Positions 1 to 14,219 are shown, counted from the stretch's first letter. The stretch is DNA of 64,000 nucleotides from Acanthaster planci (GCF_001949145.1 NW_019091440.1:1578753-1642752); one strand, 5' to 3'. The notes: generated by a model from the sequence alone, not told the origin. Made by a program: numbers and translations.

Positions 1-3000
1 GAGATTGATACATGTAAATGTCACATAAATGGAAAATGAGAAAAAAAATAAATAAACACAGAGTTTACTTCTCATACAGGTAACAAATTACTTTTTGGTA
101 ATGAGCACAGAAGTAAGTTGTGCTGGAAGACAGGCACGAACTAAGAATTGGCCTCGCATTTCAACCATTCAGCATTAGAAGCTAGACTACATGTACATGC
201 GCGCACTTACCAGACAAGGCACCTTTACAACGTGCTTGACTGTTGTGGTGTCTTAAGTCTTCAGCCGATGCTCCCCCGTCCCCATATATGCCCCACGCCT
301 TTAAGTCAGGTCATCAATGAAGACCCACCTATTTGAATTCAAGTCATCCAAGTCCCTCTCTTTCTACCTTTCGAGGCATGAAATCCACCGAGACCGCCAG
401 CCCAGATGAAAAAAAAATGAGAGATTGATCTCAGAAACTGGGAACCCACAGGTAAATCCCATGCAAGTCGGGTATGTAGGACGTAAGACGGTCAACACTG
501 GTCTATATCGCAGGTCTTCCTCACAGACCTCCAAAGCTCCCACAGCCTGATGTGTTCTAGGGCCCAAGCACGAAGCCACTTCTCACTAGGGACAGCAGCA
601 AGTGATTCTGCAGGTATGGTGTAAATCAACTTGAGGGGGGGGAAGTAACCCACCCCGGGAGACAGAACAAAGCTTTGACAAGCCGCAAAGTCCAGGAGAA
701 ACCCCAGCAGAGTCCCCGACAAAATTACAGAAATTGGCGGCACCTTGACGTCCCTCTCCACTGTGTGTATTTTCCATTAACCTCTCATTAAAATTTCACG
801 TGTCTGATTTCTTTCCCCCAAAACATTTCAGACTTGTCGCTGACCTTATGCAATTTCTAGATCAAGCACAGAAGTGCAAACTTCTTTGCCCTGTGGTGGG
901 TACTCCAAAATTGATACACCAAAATAATTACAAATGCACTGAAAAGGTCAGAGTCTTGTCTTCTTAGTCTTTTGACAAGTACGTATCTCTGCGACTTCGC
1001 AATCCCTATAAGACCAAATGGTCTTGACGCTACAGAGTGGTCTAACAGGTGGGTTCATTATGGGCCGCCACTTTACATTGTATGTCAATTGCTAAATAAC
1101 TAATGAGCTGAACATCCACTGCTGTAGGTGTGCCTATCCTCATAGTGCAAGCGAGGATACACAGGCCTACATGTACATGTATGTAACTTTCCAGTTTTAA
1201 CAAGAACTCAAATCCCTTCTAAAGCCACCCAGCTTAATAATACTTGAAGGTCAGTGACCTCAAATGACCACAGGTCAGCCTACCCTGGGACATTCCATCA
1301 CTGGAGAAAAATCAGATAAAACAGGTTTCCTTCTTTGTCAGTATTCAAGAAAAAAAATAGCCTACCACACCTGTTGCTGAAGAGCCTCCCCCCCCAAAAA
1401 AAATTCAAACTCAGCCACTGCTTTGCTACATCAAAGTTAATAGTCAAAGCTAACGAACCAATTTAATCAACTTGACCCCTGAACCCTTAACTTAATGGTT
1501 AAAGCATCTGAAGATTTGTTGGGAGAGCAACACAGTTGCTATTTTGTTATGGAAACAGGAGTGGATGTCACGAGTTAAAAGCACTTGTTGCTGGATGTTG
1601 AGAGATTTTAGGCTGGAGAACTGCGACTGGAGTTCTCTCCACAGTTTGAAAGAGGGCCCCCGAGGGACTACTGCAGTAAACAGCACTAGAGTAAAGATGT
1701 GTGACTGGGCTTAATCTCCAACTGGTAGGTCAGTCAACAAGGGGAACAAAATCAGGAGAGATGTAGACATGTTTTCTCTGTCTTGCCTCGTCACTCCTAA
1801 AATAAATACCTCGTACTCAAAGCATTCAGTTTGGAAGTTCCCAAACTACACACAAACAGGCCATAAGGGCCAATGGTAACTTTGCAGATACGTTTCCATG
1901 GAAACTGACCTAAAACCGACAAGTTGAATCCAACATCTGCATTGGTTTGGTCCAAGGCTACATTTTGAAAGTGTTGCATCCAGCATTTAAAATAATAACA
2001 TACAATGTTGAAAAAGTTTATTCAACAACAAAAGAGTCAATGCAACTTGTTCAAAATTTTTCCTTGATTTTGTCGAAGGGGCATTTTTCAACATCAAATT
2101 AACAGCTTCAAAAGTTCAAAGCTGTATTTGCTGGATTCAGCGCTTTCAAAGCGTGCCAAAATCAATGATAGCAAAATGTGAGATTCAGCACGTCAGTTTC
2201 TAGCGTGCGGTCTCTTACAAGGTGTCATGAAATATTGTTTCTGAACCAGTTTTGTGAGAACATTTTAGTCCAAGATCACACGCGGGCACTGGTCCAGTAC
2301 GTGGTGGCAGACATTGGTAAACTCCGCTCCTGTCCTTTGATAGAGGATTGTTTTCGCTCTGCGCTGACCTCCGATAATGGGGTCGAGTAAAGAGCCAAAA
2401 ACAAGCAACATGCCTGAAGGAAGCCAGAATGGAAGGAGATGGGAACAGGCAGTGTTGTTTGAGCAGGGTTTCAGAAGGACATCAACAGATAAGAGATGGA
2501 GACCCCACACCTCAACTCTGGAATCTCTCACGGAGGTGCGAGAAATTCCAAGGACTGAAAACAGACTGTGTGGCATAGTAGCCAATTGAACAAGGAGCAT
2601 TTTTCCAATCTTTGAAGCAGGCATGAACATGTGGGGGCATCCAGTTGTATGGTTTTGCTCACAAACAGCAATTTAGAGGAGGTTTCCTTACATTTGCACA
2701 GCGAAATTGAGAACAGTAATTGAAAAACTGAGCCCAGAATGTCTGAAGGCCGCATATGCATATTTTCCACATTCTGGTGAGCTTCCCGATACAACTACAG
2801 TGTTTGACACTTTCATCATGACCTCGACTCTCAAATTCAATAAACCTGTGGGCTTTTCAAATTATACAATTATTTCCTAAGTATAAAATGCAGCGCAGCG
2901 TGGTAAACCAGATGAAACAGATTTTCAGGTCATTAGTAGCTAAAATCTAACACCTGTTTTGGCATCGACCTTGGCCAGTTCTAATAAAATAACTCTGTGT

Positions 3001-5784
3001 CACTACCACACCATGACTGTGGCAGGTAAGGTCCCTACATGTACATGTATGCAACTTACAGACTGTTTTATTTGTATTTTTGCTTTCGATTACATTGTAT
3101 CACAAACTGTTACATTGCAGCAATTGTTTTCCCAAAAATCAATACATTGTGACAGATCTCCAGGCAATGTTGGAACAATCCTGTATTGTAATGGGCTTGG
3201 GTTCCCAGAACGATTTGATGATTAAACACAGCTGGCTAAACTGTGAATTATTAGTGGTTATCATTGGTTTTGAGGACTTTCTTGACTTTTGTAAATGAGT
3301 GATACATTGGTTCTGAGGACTTTCTTCCCTTTTGTGAATGAGTGATTTTGAGGAAAGCACAGGAAGGTTTACATTTTTATGTCATTAAAAACATCTAAAA
3401 ATAAACAGGGCCAAAAAGTTTCCAGCACATCAGTATTTCACTGAGCTTTGGTCAAACGAGTCAAAATTCACCAAAGTCCTCAACCTGATTTCTGTGTCTC
3501 TAATAATTATGATTTCAAATATGGATCAATGCAGAACTTTAGTAGTTCGGACAACGTGTCCCAGACTAACAACAGAACTTGACAAATTACACGATCAACT
3601 TCCAATCCACAAAAACATTTACAATCGCTGTCACCCAAGCCTAAGACTGTGCACAAAATGGACTACCCATCAGACATGTCAAGAGAACCCCACACCAAAC
3701 ACACATGGTGACAATACCCACCATACACCCCCCCTCCAAAAAAAACCACCAGTCCAATACATCTCTGCAGTTGGGTATTACCTTAAATAATAAATGTACA
3801 AGCACATGGAGACTGTGTGAGTAACCTTGTGCTCACCACACGGTGAACACCATAGGAAACAGCATGTACATTGTACATGTCTGATACAGTGTGTATTACA
3901 TAGGATTACATGTACAGTGGTTCCATGTGTGCTGTGTTGTTCCACATTTGGAATAAATTCATCGCACCGAGCCGGCAGTAAACCCAAACCTGCCTCTCTT
4001 TCCAGCTGTCGTACTGCCTCACATGAATTTTCCATTACCCTTTGCACATTCTTCGCAATTACCTCCACGATTTAATTAAACATCTGCAAATGTTGGGCCC
4101 AACCAGTGGTGACATTTCCAAGGCGAGGAGGTTCGTGTTGGGGACCAAGGGTATAAAAAATAAATCTGTCGCAGGGCCATGTTAAAGGCGGGGGGGTGCA
4201 AACCTGGAGATAAAAGGCCCTCTGAATTAAGACACTCTTGCCACGCTGGACAAAATGTCTTGAACTTCTCATCAATCACTGAGAGTTCAAAGTGCGATAA
4301 GTTTTGATTGAAGTCGATTAAATAAATTGATCCAAACTCGGTTGTTTCAGTTTGTTTAACTGCACAGAATTCCACAACCTGCCTGAATGACGTAGCCGAA
4401 TCCTAAAAAACTTTGGAAAGACAGAGTACATTCAAACTCAATTCAAGTTTATGTCCATGTTTCCATTAAGACATTAAAATTCATTTATTCTTTTATCCAT
4501 CTAGGACTTTTGAACTTTGAACTGTCTTACAGGAAGCTCTTAATACTGTATATATACTAGTGTCAAAATGGAGAAAAAACAACAAAATTAGAAAATGTAT
4601 CATTCGGGCATTACGCTCAAAAACATCCAGACATATTTATTCATTTATTCATATCACCTGTGCAAATTGCAAACAGAAGCTCAACAAACTTCAGAGAAAC
4701 TGTTTAAAACAGATTTCACCAAGCATGGAGAATCCCTTCTCTACCCTGTATAATCCACGCCAGTTTCCATTGCAAATTAAACCCATTTTCCAATAGTAAC
4801 GCCAGCGGGGGTCCCCGGTCCCATGCAGTGACGGTCCTTAAACTCTTCCATAACCTGGCTGAATTTTCCGGTCAGCAGAGCTGGTGTAATCTCCAGAAAA
4901 TTGGAAGGGAAAGAGGCAGACTTCACCCAGCGAATCGGGAATGAATAATCCCGGGGAACGGCCCATTACTCCATGACAATGATATGTTTAGGAAAGAACA
5001 AATTTACAACTTGAGAGATGGCGCAAGTCGACTCCTGATCCTGGTGAGAGTCCAGAGAATAATAATAGGCAATATGCATGTAAATATTTTCCCTCGGCAA
5101 ACCAAGCAACCAGAATTGTGTGCACACACCCGTCTACCTCTCATTCAATGTTGCTGTAGACTATGCAATTTGTAACATACTGAGCAGACACAAATTTGCA
5201 TATTCATGATGACTTAAGCAGCTGCTGTAAAATTTGCATGAAATGTTACCTCCACAAGGACAAATTACAGCATGTGAACATTCTCGTCTGGAGCCAGGGA
5301 TTCTCATTTTAAAACTGAACTCCTGAACTATGTGATAAGGGAATAATTAGTTTACATACCCCCCAGTCCAGACTGATATTAGATTAACCTTGACCGCGAT
5401 TCGAAAAGGTTACATCGCATTATTGGTAAGCAGCCTGCCTGGTGTGACATACACATGAAGGTAATCGCACTTGGCCATCTGTCGAATATTATCGTCCAAC
5501 CCACAAAACTCATAAGTGTTTCCAAAAAACGCCTACAAGGATACAACTGTCTGGCTTACATGCAGGTTACTGAAGAAATTTACTCTCGATTCCAATTACA
5601 GTTTGCTGGCTTTTAGTGCTGCTTCATCATACAGGTATGTATCCCAAACAATTAACAGTGCACTGAGTTCCTCATTTTGATATACATGTATCATCCATTC
5701 TGACATTAAATAATGAACAAAATACTGCTAAGGACTGTTGAAAGTTCTCATTAATTTACACCAAGGAGCACAGTTCTCTTAAAA
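1..5784. other. Non-coding DNA, probably intronic
   Basis: No exon with recognisable homology or a convincing splice-bounded reading frame was found on either strand. The open frames here are short and look random. There is one local duplication: a 43-bp unit repeated twice at about 3262-3347 (CATTGGTT, GAGGACTTTCTT, AATGAGTGAT). Scattered TACATGTAC motifs occur, for example near 1175, 3040 and 3870. If the exon at 14220-14359 is the first exon of a minus-strand gene, this stretch would lie in its large first intron; that is an inference. Confidence 0.5.
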
Positions 5785-5930
5785 AGTTCAAGATCTTTCA
5801 CTCAAAAGTTGCTTTGGCAACTGTCAACTCATTTTGTTTATACGTTACATCACGTTGGGCTGCGGCAAATGTCCCTTCTTCAGTCTTCCTCAAATGAAAA
5901 CAAAGAAAAGTGCGACTTGGAAAGGAAAGT
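5785..5930 (+). repeat. Dispersed repeat, copy 1 (about 146 bp)
   Basis: This segment matches 9053-9200 in the same orientation over its whole length, sharing blocks such as CTTTCACTCAAAA, TTGTTTATA, GTTACATCAC, CAGTCTTCCTCAA and GACTTGGAAAG, with scattered substitutions. No coding potential or terminal repeats are obvious. It is probably an old transposable-element fragment of unknown class. Confidence 0.7.
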
Positions 5931-8900
5931 TGGGCCACAACAGTTCACAGGAAACTTCATCTTAGAATGTGGACTTCCTCTCTCCATTAGCCATTTTTAT
6001 CTCCCATTTACTGTGCCATTAGGAAGTCAACAGTATGTCCATCCTTAAAAGTAACGTTCCTACATGTGCAAATGGAACAACCCAATCTTCCCACTTGATT
6101 TCCTTGCAACGCACCGATCCGGAACTACACTTTCAGTTGACAGATGCTGACCAAAAAAGAGCTGCAACGGAACAGCACGGTGCGTCTCAACAACCAACAA
6201 TGAACTTAACTCAAACCCCAAGGTCGTTCATTTTCGGTCCCAAGAAAAAAAAAGGAGAGAAAAACCCCGAGTGGTTCTTTTGTCTCCACATTATTTCCGG
6301 CAGCTGACTCCGGACACAGCAAGTGCTAGATGTTGAAACCCTGGGTGATTTGAAGGTGCGAGAGACTGTTTTTCCTGTTCTTTGTGGGCCCAGGGTTTGG
6401 ACAGTTGTGCACTGTTAAGGACCAGGCTTACAAACAGCCACCCTTTCAAAGTGCAACGCACAGATGCGTTGAATCATAAACATGTTCCTTCTTTATTGCA
6501 TGATGTTAGTCACTGCTCAAAAATGCTGCAATTTTTGTCCTTTTTTCGCAACCCCGTATGTTCATATGAACTGAAGTTTGTTAAATATGCTACGCTGCTA
6601 AATCCACCAACAGTAAGCAATTTTTGTCCCTTTTTATGAGGAGGGTGCATTTTGGGGGTTGATCTGAGAAGCAAACAAAATTTGTTAGCTTCTGTTGGCT
6701 ATTTGCTTCACACTTTGCTGTTATAAGATTCTGTAAGATTTACAATTTACCCCCCATGTGTATACAAAACAGGAACATGTAGGCACATGCACAGTCAACT
6801 CAATCTCCAAGATCCAAAAAAATCTAACACCAGGGTGACAATCAAGATTTATAAAGGATTCAGGCAGGAAGAGCCCAACCAGTGTCACTTTGGAATTTTA
6901 CACAAACAAGATTATTGGCTAAATTGGCAAGAGTCCCACTCAAAATATTTCAGTAAAGACAATTTCTAACAGAGTTTTACGATGCAGACCTCACAAATTT
7001 TATCTGAACCACTTCATAAATAAAGAAAAATATCTAAGCCACACATTGAGATTTTAAACCTCCACCAAATCACTCTCGGTGACCCGTTCGCTCGGGGACA
7101 CTGTTCTGTATAATGCCCTTTTTACCAATTCATCGATTTTGTGAACTTGACGCTCTGGGATGACCCAGTTTACAGGGCACAAAAACAATAGATGACCTAC
7201 TACCATTTCCTGGCAATTGCTGGCGAATCCAGCTCCGGTTCAGGATCTATAAACAATGCACACTCCAGAGAGGGCACTCAAAAAAAAAAAAACCCTCCGA
7301 GCAGCACAGAAAGCAACTGAATCGCTACGCATTCAGCTCCCTTCCCTGTAGATGGCTCCCTGGTAGTCATTTTTCGTGTTTGGAGAGCACGTTCGTCAAT
7401 TACATTTAGCCCGGCCTCCGAGCGTAATTGAAATGAATCAAAAAGCTGGAAAGGCCACGGCCGAGAACAAGTTGCTCAAATTTCTAGAATTTACTACATG
7501 CCCATTCCACAGGCTAAAAAAAAACAAAAAAAGCCCAAAATCATCTCCAGTGATTTACACACCTTCTTCATTTTGATAATTGATTGCACGTGATGAAATA
7601 CCAGAGTGGACAGGTACCTGTAACAGATATAAATGAATCTTGGCAATAATTCTTTATCTTCTGTTATCCTTTCCCCGCATGTTTATAAGGAAATAAGCAC
7701 AGCATTTATGGGCTGGAATCCATAATTACGGAGCCTAATGCAATGCACAGCCCCCATCTTGTTCTCCCAAGCGGCCTGGGGGCGCATAAATGTTGTTCTT
7801 GTACATCTATCCTGGGAGGAGGGAGGGGGGGTTCACCTCCAGAACGCAAGGCTGCAATTTCATTCGGAGCGGAAATCGTCCAACGGGGTCTAACAACGAT
7901 GATTCATCATTCTTTGACGGTGGGAAAGGGGGGGGAGTGTCATCTAAAGTCGGTCAGGTCCTGACCAGAATAAAAAGGGGGGGGTTTGATGCTGATAAAA
8001 AGTCCGGTCGTCCTTTTAGGTTTGTGTCTGGGGAGGTGTAGGATTTGTCAGGGGGGTGATAGTTATCGAGGGTAAGACTGCACCGGGCTGAGTGGGTAAT
8101 GTGATTTCCACGATTAATAAGTAATAACTTTTATTGGAAAGGCAGGCCTGACACTTGAGGAAAATATAATAGAGATTGTCTGAGCAAGATAGCGAGGAAT
8201 GCATCACCAGCCCTACTCTGCTTGATACCAATCAGTGCGAACCACACCTCCATGTACATGTACCAAGACTGTAATGTACACTTACGTACATACCTACTGT
8301 CAAACAAAAATTAGGAAAATTGAATACTCTAAGACTGTCATTTTTCCAACAAATTTTGCGACAGTAAGACTCTTACAATCAACTACGAATCTCTTAAATT
8401 GAACTCTAGTAGGAGATATTTTGAACCGTTTCAACAGTGCATCGTTTTGAGATATCCTCACCTCCACACCCACACACACAAAAAATCATCCAAAATTCTT
8501 TCAGAGAACAAAAATATTTTAATGAGGATGTCACTCAACGCTCTGAATAGCCTGGTGCTACGCGAGGCCCTGTCATGATATGCCGTTTTGTTACCCCAGG
8601 TAGTCTGGGTGTCTGGCGAGCCTATGGAGAGACAAGCCTCGCTGATATCAAGCTGCCATTTTGGCTGGAAGGGAAGAGGCTTGGGTTACCAGAGGTCGTG
8701 TCACAATGTGGGATCTCACTAACAATGCTCCCTCAACAAATCCCTTGTGGGACACTCTAAATATTTCGGATAATGTCAGCCTGCAAAAGAAAAATCTAGC
8801 AGTGTTCAGGTTCTGAAGGGGAAAAGAAAAAACCCAATGATAAATTGCCCTTGGAGAGTGTTATTGCCGAACAATTTCAAGCTCAATCGGGTATTGCTTT

Positions 8901-9052
8901 GATCTGTAGCCAAATTAATGGTGTTGGGATGTGGCCCATGCTTTGCGATGAAGGATGAAAGAAATTACCTGCAGATTGGAAAGTGTCACCGAAATGTGAA
9001 AAGTTTGCACAGGCCAGCCCAGTCAGGAGTGAATGACAGAATGAATTTTCAT
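5931..9052. other. Non-coding DNA, nothing recognised
   Basis: No gene is supported. Poly-A and poly-G tracts occur (7280, 7930, 7978). The block around 7660-7760 is unusually mixed in composition and contains CATAATTACGG and a TTTATGG motif, which could reflect a regulatory element, but nothing visible proves this. Confidence 0.4.
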
Positions 9053-9200
9053 TTAAGTTTAAGAGCTTTCACTCAAAACTTGCTCTGGCAACTTTCAACT
9101 CAATTTGTTTATAAGTTACATCACACTGGGCTACGGGATATATCCCTTCTCCAGTCTTCCTCAATTAAAAACGAAGAAAAAGCGTGACTTGGAAAGAAAA
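9053..9200 (+). repeat. Dispersed repeat, copy 2 (about 148 bp)
   Basis: Partner of the repeat at 5785-5930, in direct orientation about 3.1 kb away. The two copies differ by scattered substitutions and small indels, which points to an old interspersed element and not a recent local duplication. Confidence 0.7.
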
Positions 9201-11558
9201 TTCCCTTACAAGTTCATTCCATTTCAGAAGTCCTGTAAAATTATACAACCACAGGAGAGACATGCCCGGCTGTGTAAAAAAACCCACCCACTGCCACCAC
9301 CTGAAACTTCACTGTTTCCCAGCCCTGCTCTCCAAGATTCAATGGGACCGATGAATTTTGAGAAGTCAGGAACAACCCCCCCAAAAAAACCAAGAAAATT
9401 ACCCTTTTTTTGACGTGGTTTGTCTGCAGTCTTGTCCTCCCAATGAAGAGTAACCCAACACTATCTCAAGAAAAATGATCAGCAAGTTGATGCACTAAAA
9501 ACTCATTTGCCTAATGAGCAGTTGCGATGCCCGTAGAGTGAACAAAACAATTCTTCATAGTCCCTGGGCTCGGCCTGTTTGCCGGCATTCTACAAGCCCG
9601 GTACATATCAATTCCCTTGTTCTCTCCCCTGACCGATAGAGTGTTTTTAGGCACGTCCGTAAACTGAGAACAAGGAAAGCCAGGGAAAAAAAAAAAACGT
9701 CTCCACCGATTGCGGTTGATGTGGTCTTGTCTGCCTCGGGGAGATTCAAGAGCATTTATGAAAATATTAGTGTTCTAACTGTGTTTCGATGTCAGCAAGG
9801 TGGAAAATTCTCTTTTGGCGGTCCCATGTCAACAGACCTGAGTCAGAGTTGGATCAGAATGCCATACTAGCATCCTGCTCTAAGAGATTCCACATTTCAA
9901 ACTTGCTACATTATTCGAATCGTAAACATGAGGTCTGCTTTCATGATGGACAGCAGTCAAACCAGTCTGATTTTCATTTTTTCTTCCCTTGGAAAAGGGT
10001 TCAGTTCAACCACAGTGATTAAATTGCGGTGATGTCGATGTCGTCTTTATAAAGTCCAACACATTTGTCAGGGTTAGCATCGTGTAGCAAGGGAAAGGTT
10101 ATAACAATATTCCTAATGAAGATGAACAAAGACGTAGGTACACTGCACACTATCAAAAAACCAACTTTTGAGGAATGAAACTATAAGGAAACTCAGCATG
10201 CACCACACCTTTCCACGGATGGCTTGCTGCACAATAACCAAAGACAGCATAAGCACACCCACACGTACATCACGTTCAAATCCACCCTTTTTCTTCGTGT
10301 CAGTATGCAAAAAACCGGCAGCCCCCATATTTAGGTCAAGCCTAGCTGTGGGGTTGCATTTCACAGTTTCACACTAGGTACCGTACAAGGGGCTCGGCTC
10401 AGCCAGGCCCTACAAAACCGCGGGACTCTCGCTAAATGACTGTATTACCCCTGAGCGCCGTTCCTGTTTGTGGGGTTTGAATAGCCAAATGGGCTCGGCC
10501 GAGAAAAAAAAATGTTGAAGGGGTCGCCAGATTCTCCAGTTTTCCCCGCCCGCATACAATTTTTTATATTTCTGCAGCGTACGGCTTTAATGAGATTCTG
10601 TGATATAGTTTTCAAAGATCTTGCAGGCTTCTCTCTTCGAACTGTACTCGAGATGAGTTTTTTTCCCCCCTCGCTTTGCATCGCTCGCAGTGATGATAAC
10701 AAGCAGTTTGGAGTGCTTGTCAGACGCTGTATCAGTTTTAGAAAAGATTTCAATTAAGTCAAGAGAGTACATTATAATACGGATGGCAGAATCTCATTAT
10801 TTAAGATTTCCACGAGACCGTTGTTCCTGTTTGAATTTGGACAATACCTGTTCACAGTAAGGCCAGTTACAGCATAACAATGCATGTGTAACTAAAAATG
10901 GCTCTTGTACTGCCATCGCGTGTTCAATACAGTACACAATTTCGGCACATTAGGCCACACAAGAACACTGCTTCAACGCAAGAAAGTGTTTCTCAATTTG
11001 AACATTTTCTGAAATTGCCCGCCCAAAAAGATGTTACTTCAAGTCAGCAGCAATAAAAAGCAACCAAAACAAAAAAGCACAAAAGGTGGTCGGAGGTCTT
11101 GGTCAATCGAAATTCCAGCCGCTCGCAAGGAGGGGATACACTACTTATTTTCCAGGGTCTTGCAAGGAATTGTGGGAGAGGGGGTTTTTTTGTTTTGTGA
11201 ACAGGGCAAAATGGCACTCCAAGGTACGAGCACGATTAGGTTTCTTGTTGTGTATTAAATATTCATACATCGTCAGACGGGTTTTAGCACCCAAGCCCGC
11301 CAGCGAGCTTTCCAATTAGCCCAGCCATATTTGGTCATGCGAGAGAAAAAAAAAACCTAAACTTGTCAGCTTAAAGTGTAAAAGTGGACAGTTTGGCAAA
11401 ACTCAGAGACGCAAAGCCTCTCCGTGAAAAATAAGATTGACAATGTTAACATTGTTTTAATTCAAGTTTCTTTCAATTTTCAGGTTTTTTCTCACCTTGT
11501 CAGGTGAAATAAAAATATAAACTACTAGAAGCACATAAGTCTTTCTGCAAATGCAAAG
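9201..11558. other. Non-coding DNA, nothing recognised
   Basis: No exon, RNA gene or clear repeat structure was found in this stretch. Homopolymer runs are common (9400, 9686, 10507, 11345). Confidence 0.4.
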
Positions 11559-11794
11559 GGGGTCATTCTATAAATTAGGGGTCCATTTCGTTTGTGTCCC
11601 TGTCACATCTGACACAGGATTTTATAAGGTCAGAACATGTTCTCTAATTTCCAAGAGTGATGAATTAATGCAAATTACCTGCCGAACAAATAGTAGTAGT
11701 TTGAAATCCATTTCAATGATATTTCCACATTTCACACAGGTCAGGTGTAACAGGGACGCAAAAACGTCACACTTTGGACATTATAGAATGACCA
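11559..11794. mobile_element. MITE-like inverted-repeat element, family A, copy 1
   Basis: The element begins GGGGTCATTCTATAAATTA and ends TTGGACATTATAGAATGACC, giving imperfect terminal inverted repeats that extend inward through a TGTCCCTGTCACATCTGAC / CAGGTGTAACAGGGACGC pair. It is about 235 bp long and non-coding. Related copies lie at 28081-28310 and 26658-27280. The class of the parent DNA transposon is unknown, and no convincing target-site duplication was seen. Confidence 0.75.
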
Positions 11795-12605
11795 CATTTT
11801 GCACTACATGCAAAGTGTGCAACCCTCCTCCAACACTTTCACAAACAATACCTCGAGAATTTCAAAAATTGTAAACAAGAATGTCACACCATAAATTTAA
11901 CCGTAAGCTTCAGATTACATGAGAGCACTCCATAAAATTTGTTGGATTTAGCACGGTTAGGAGTAAATACGTTATTCATATGTTTGATAAAATTCCGAAG
12001 GAAAGAAATGACAACACCTTTGAAATGGCAGCGCCTAGAAATTCAGAAGGGATTTGCTATCCCATGTGTTGAACAATACACAGTACCTCTCAGCCACAAG
12101 GAATCACAAACAAGGACCTTATCTCTGCAGCAGACCATCTATGTTTATTTTCAGGATTTCAGTTATCACCACCTTTTCTTGTCCACAGTTGAAGGTGTAG
12201 AAAGGAAGATTCCTTTGTGACTTACGAGACTTATTCTGATAAATATTCTCTACCAGGAATGAACGCCCGTGTCGAATATTCAAACCAAAAAATAGACAGG
12301 TGAGTTGAATACATGCACTATACACCTTCATCCAAAACTATTTTTACCTCCACAACTCTAAATTTTGCTGTTTCATTTTGTTTAACCTAATACTTCATTC
12401 TAAAGGCTGTAAATCTTCATCAACTATATAACTGTGATCACTACTCTCTAAATCAGAAAGATTGAAATTAGGGACAAGACGATTTAGAGTGAAAATCACT
12501 CTGATTTTAGACTGAAAAAGGCTGAAAATAGCCCCTTCCAGTGAAAGCTCGAGTGAAATTTCAATCTTTTGGAGTGACAAAATTTCACTCCAATTCGTCT
12601 GGTCC
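11795..12605. other. Non-coding DNA with a short inverted repeat next to a gap
   Basis: No gene is seen. Between about 12455 and 12600 the sequence carries inverted and repeated motifs of the type AGATTGAAATT / AATTTCAATCT and GAGTGAAAATCACTC, running up to the assembly gap. This suggests a repetitive element that broke the assembly. Confidence 0.4.
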
Positions 12606-13265
12606 NNNNNNNNNNNNNNNNNNNNNNNNNNNNNNNNNNNNNNNNNNNNNNNNNNNNNNNNNNNNNNNNNNNNNNNNNNNNNNNNNNNNNNNNNNNNNNN
12701 NNNNNNNNNNNNNNNNNNNNNNNNNNNNNNNNNNNNNNNNNNNNNNNNNNNNNNNNNNNNNNNNNNNNNNNNNNNNNNNNNNNNNNNNNNNNNNNNNNNN
12801 NNNNNNNNNNNNNNNNNNNNNNNNNNNNNNNNNNNNNNNNNNNNNNNNNNNNNNNNNNNNNNNNNNNNNNNNNNNNNNNNNNNNNNNNNNNNNNNNNNNN
12901 NNNNNNNNNNNNNNNNNNNNNNNNNNNNNNNNNNNNNNNNNNNNNNNNNNNNNNNNNNNNNNNNNNNNNNNNNNNNNNNNNNNNNNNNNNNNNNNNNNNN
13001 NNNNNNNNNNNNNNNNNNNNNNNNNNNNNNNNNNNNNNNNNNNNNNNNNNNNNNNNNNNNNNNNNNNNNNNNNNNNNNNNNNNNNNNNNNNNNNNNNNNN
13101 NNNNNNNNNNNNNNNNNNNNNNNNNNNNNNNNNNNNNNNNNNNNNNNNNNNNNNNNNNNNNNNNNNNNNNNNNNNNNNNNNNNNNNNNNNNNNNNNNNNN
13201 NNNNNNNNNNNNNNNNNNNNNNNNNNNNNNNNNNNNNNNNNNNNNNNNNNNNNNNNNNNNNNNNN
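12606..13265. other. Assembly gap (660 N)
   Basis: The bases are unresolved. No coding exon adjoins it on either side; the apparent open frame across it is an artefact of the Ns. Confidence 0.99.
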
Positions 13266-14219
13266 AACCACAGTTCTAACTTCTATGCGATCAGACTTCT
13301 ACTGGTATTTTTTTTATCAAGTTCCTTTCATTCAACCGGCATATTCCTCAATTCCAAGTGCTATGCACATTCTCATGTTATCATGGAACATTGTCAATAA
13401 TAGATTCATGGAATGCAGGCTCACCCCAAGGAATAAAAGACACATCAATTAAAGATGGACACTTGGTCTTTCCGCGGTAGACACGGCAGTGACAAAAAAA
13501 TCGAAAAAGCTTACGCAAGAGCTTTTGTTGGCAAGGCACAACAAGTGTACAATGCACCAGCCGCAAGAATTGAATTCCTGGCCAAATGGAAGAGGGTTAT
13601 ACCGCCAGATTAAAGTGAATGAGATTAAGGCATTAGGGGTCTGCGTTTACGCCTTATTTTGGCCCGCTACGGAAGCTGAGGATAATCTCATCTGCATCTG
13701 GACTGTGTTGGTGCAACTTCGAAAGAAGTAAAATGGATTTAGAGAACCAAGTACGGGAGCTTAGCCGTAGCGGAATTTGCGGTCCGCGCTGCCGTGTTAA
13801 GAGCAAATACTGCGGCCGGCGTGGTTGACAACACACGGTGCGACAGACAGAAGTTCGGGTGGCTATGACAGTGCAGTACAAGTTCAATCAATGGCTAAAT
13901 ATTGTCAACATAACAAGTAACTTTATGTTAACTAATGTTAACCGTTACTAAATGTTTAGAATGTTACGAATAATTACCATATGACGCAAAAATAAATTCA
14001 AAAAATTCAATAAAGTAGTGCTAACATTTTGACAGACAAGGTCGCAATGATCAAAAGACAAATGTTATCTTGAAAATGATTGTAAACAGTTGTACAAACT
14101 TAAGTTCTTCCAACAAGAAATCAAAACATATCCTCAGCAACTTGAAACATATAACTGACGGAAAAGGTGAAATCTATACTCCGTTGTTAAGAAGGAAAAA
14201 ACGAAGAGCAAAATCTTAC
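13266..14219. other. Non-coding DNA, probable start of a large first intron
   Basis: No exon is supported. This stretch lies directly downstream (minus strand) of the GTAAGATTTT donor of the signal-peptide exon at 14220-14359. Confidence 0.4.

Noticed and set aside
2265-2630. 121-codon minus-strand open frame
   Set aside because: No recognisable domain, no splice-consistent partner and no typical coding character.
12541-13452. 303-codon plus-strand frame and its minus-strand mirror
   Set aside because: Almost all codons are Ns from the assembly gap.
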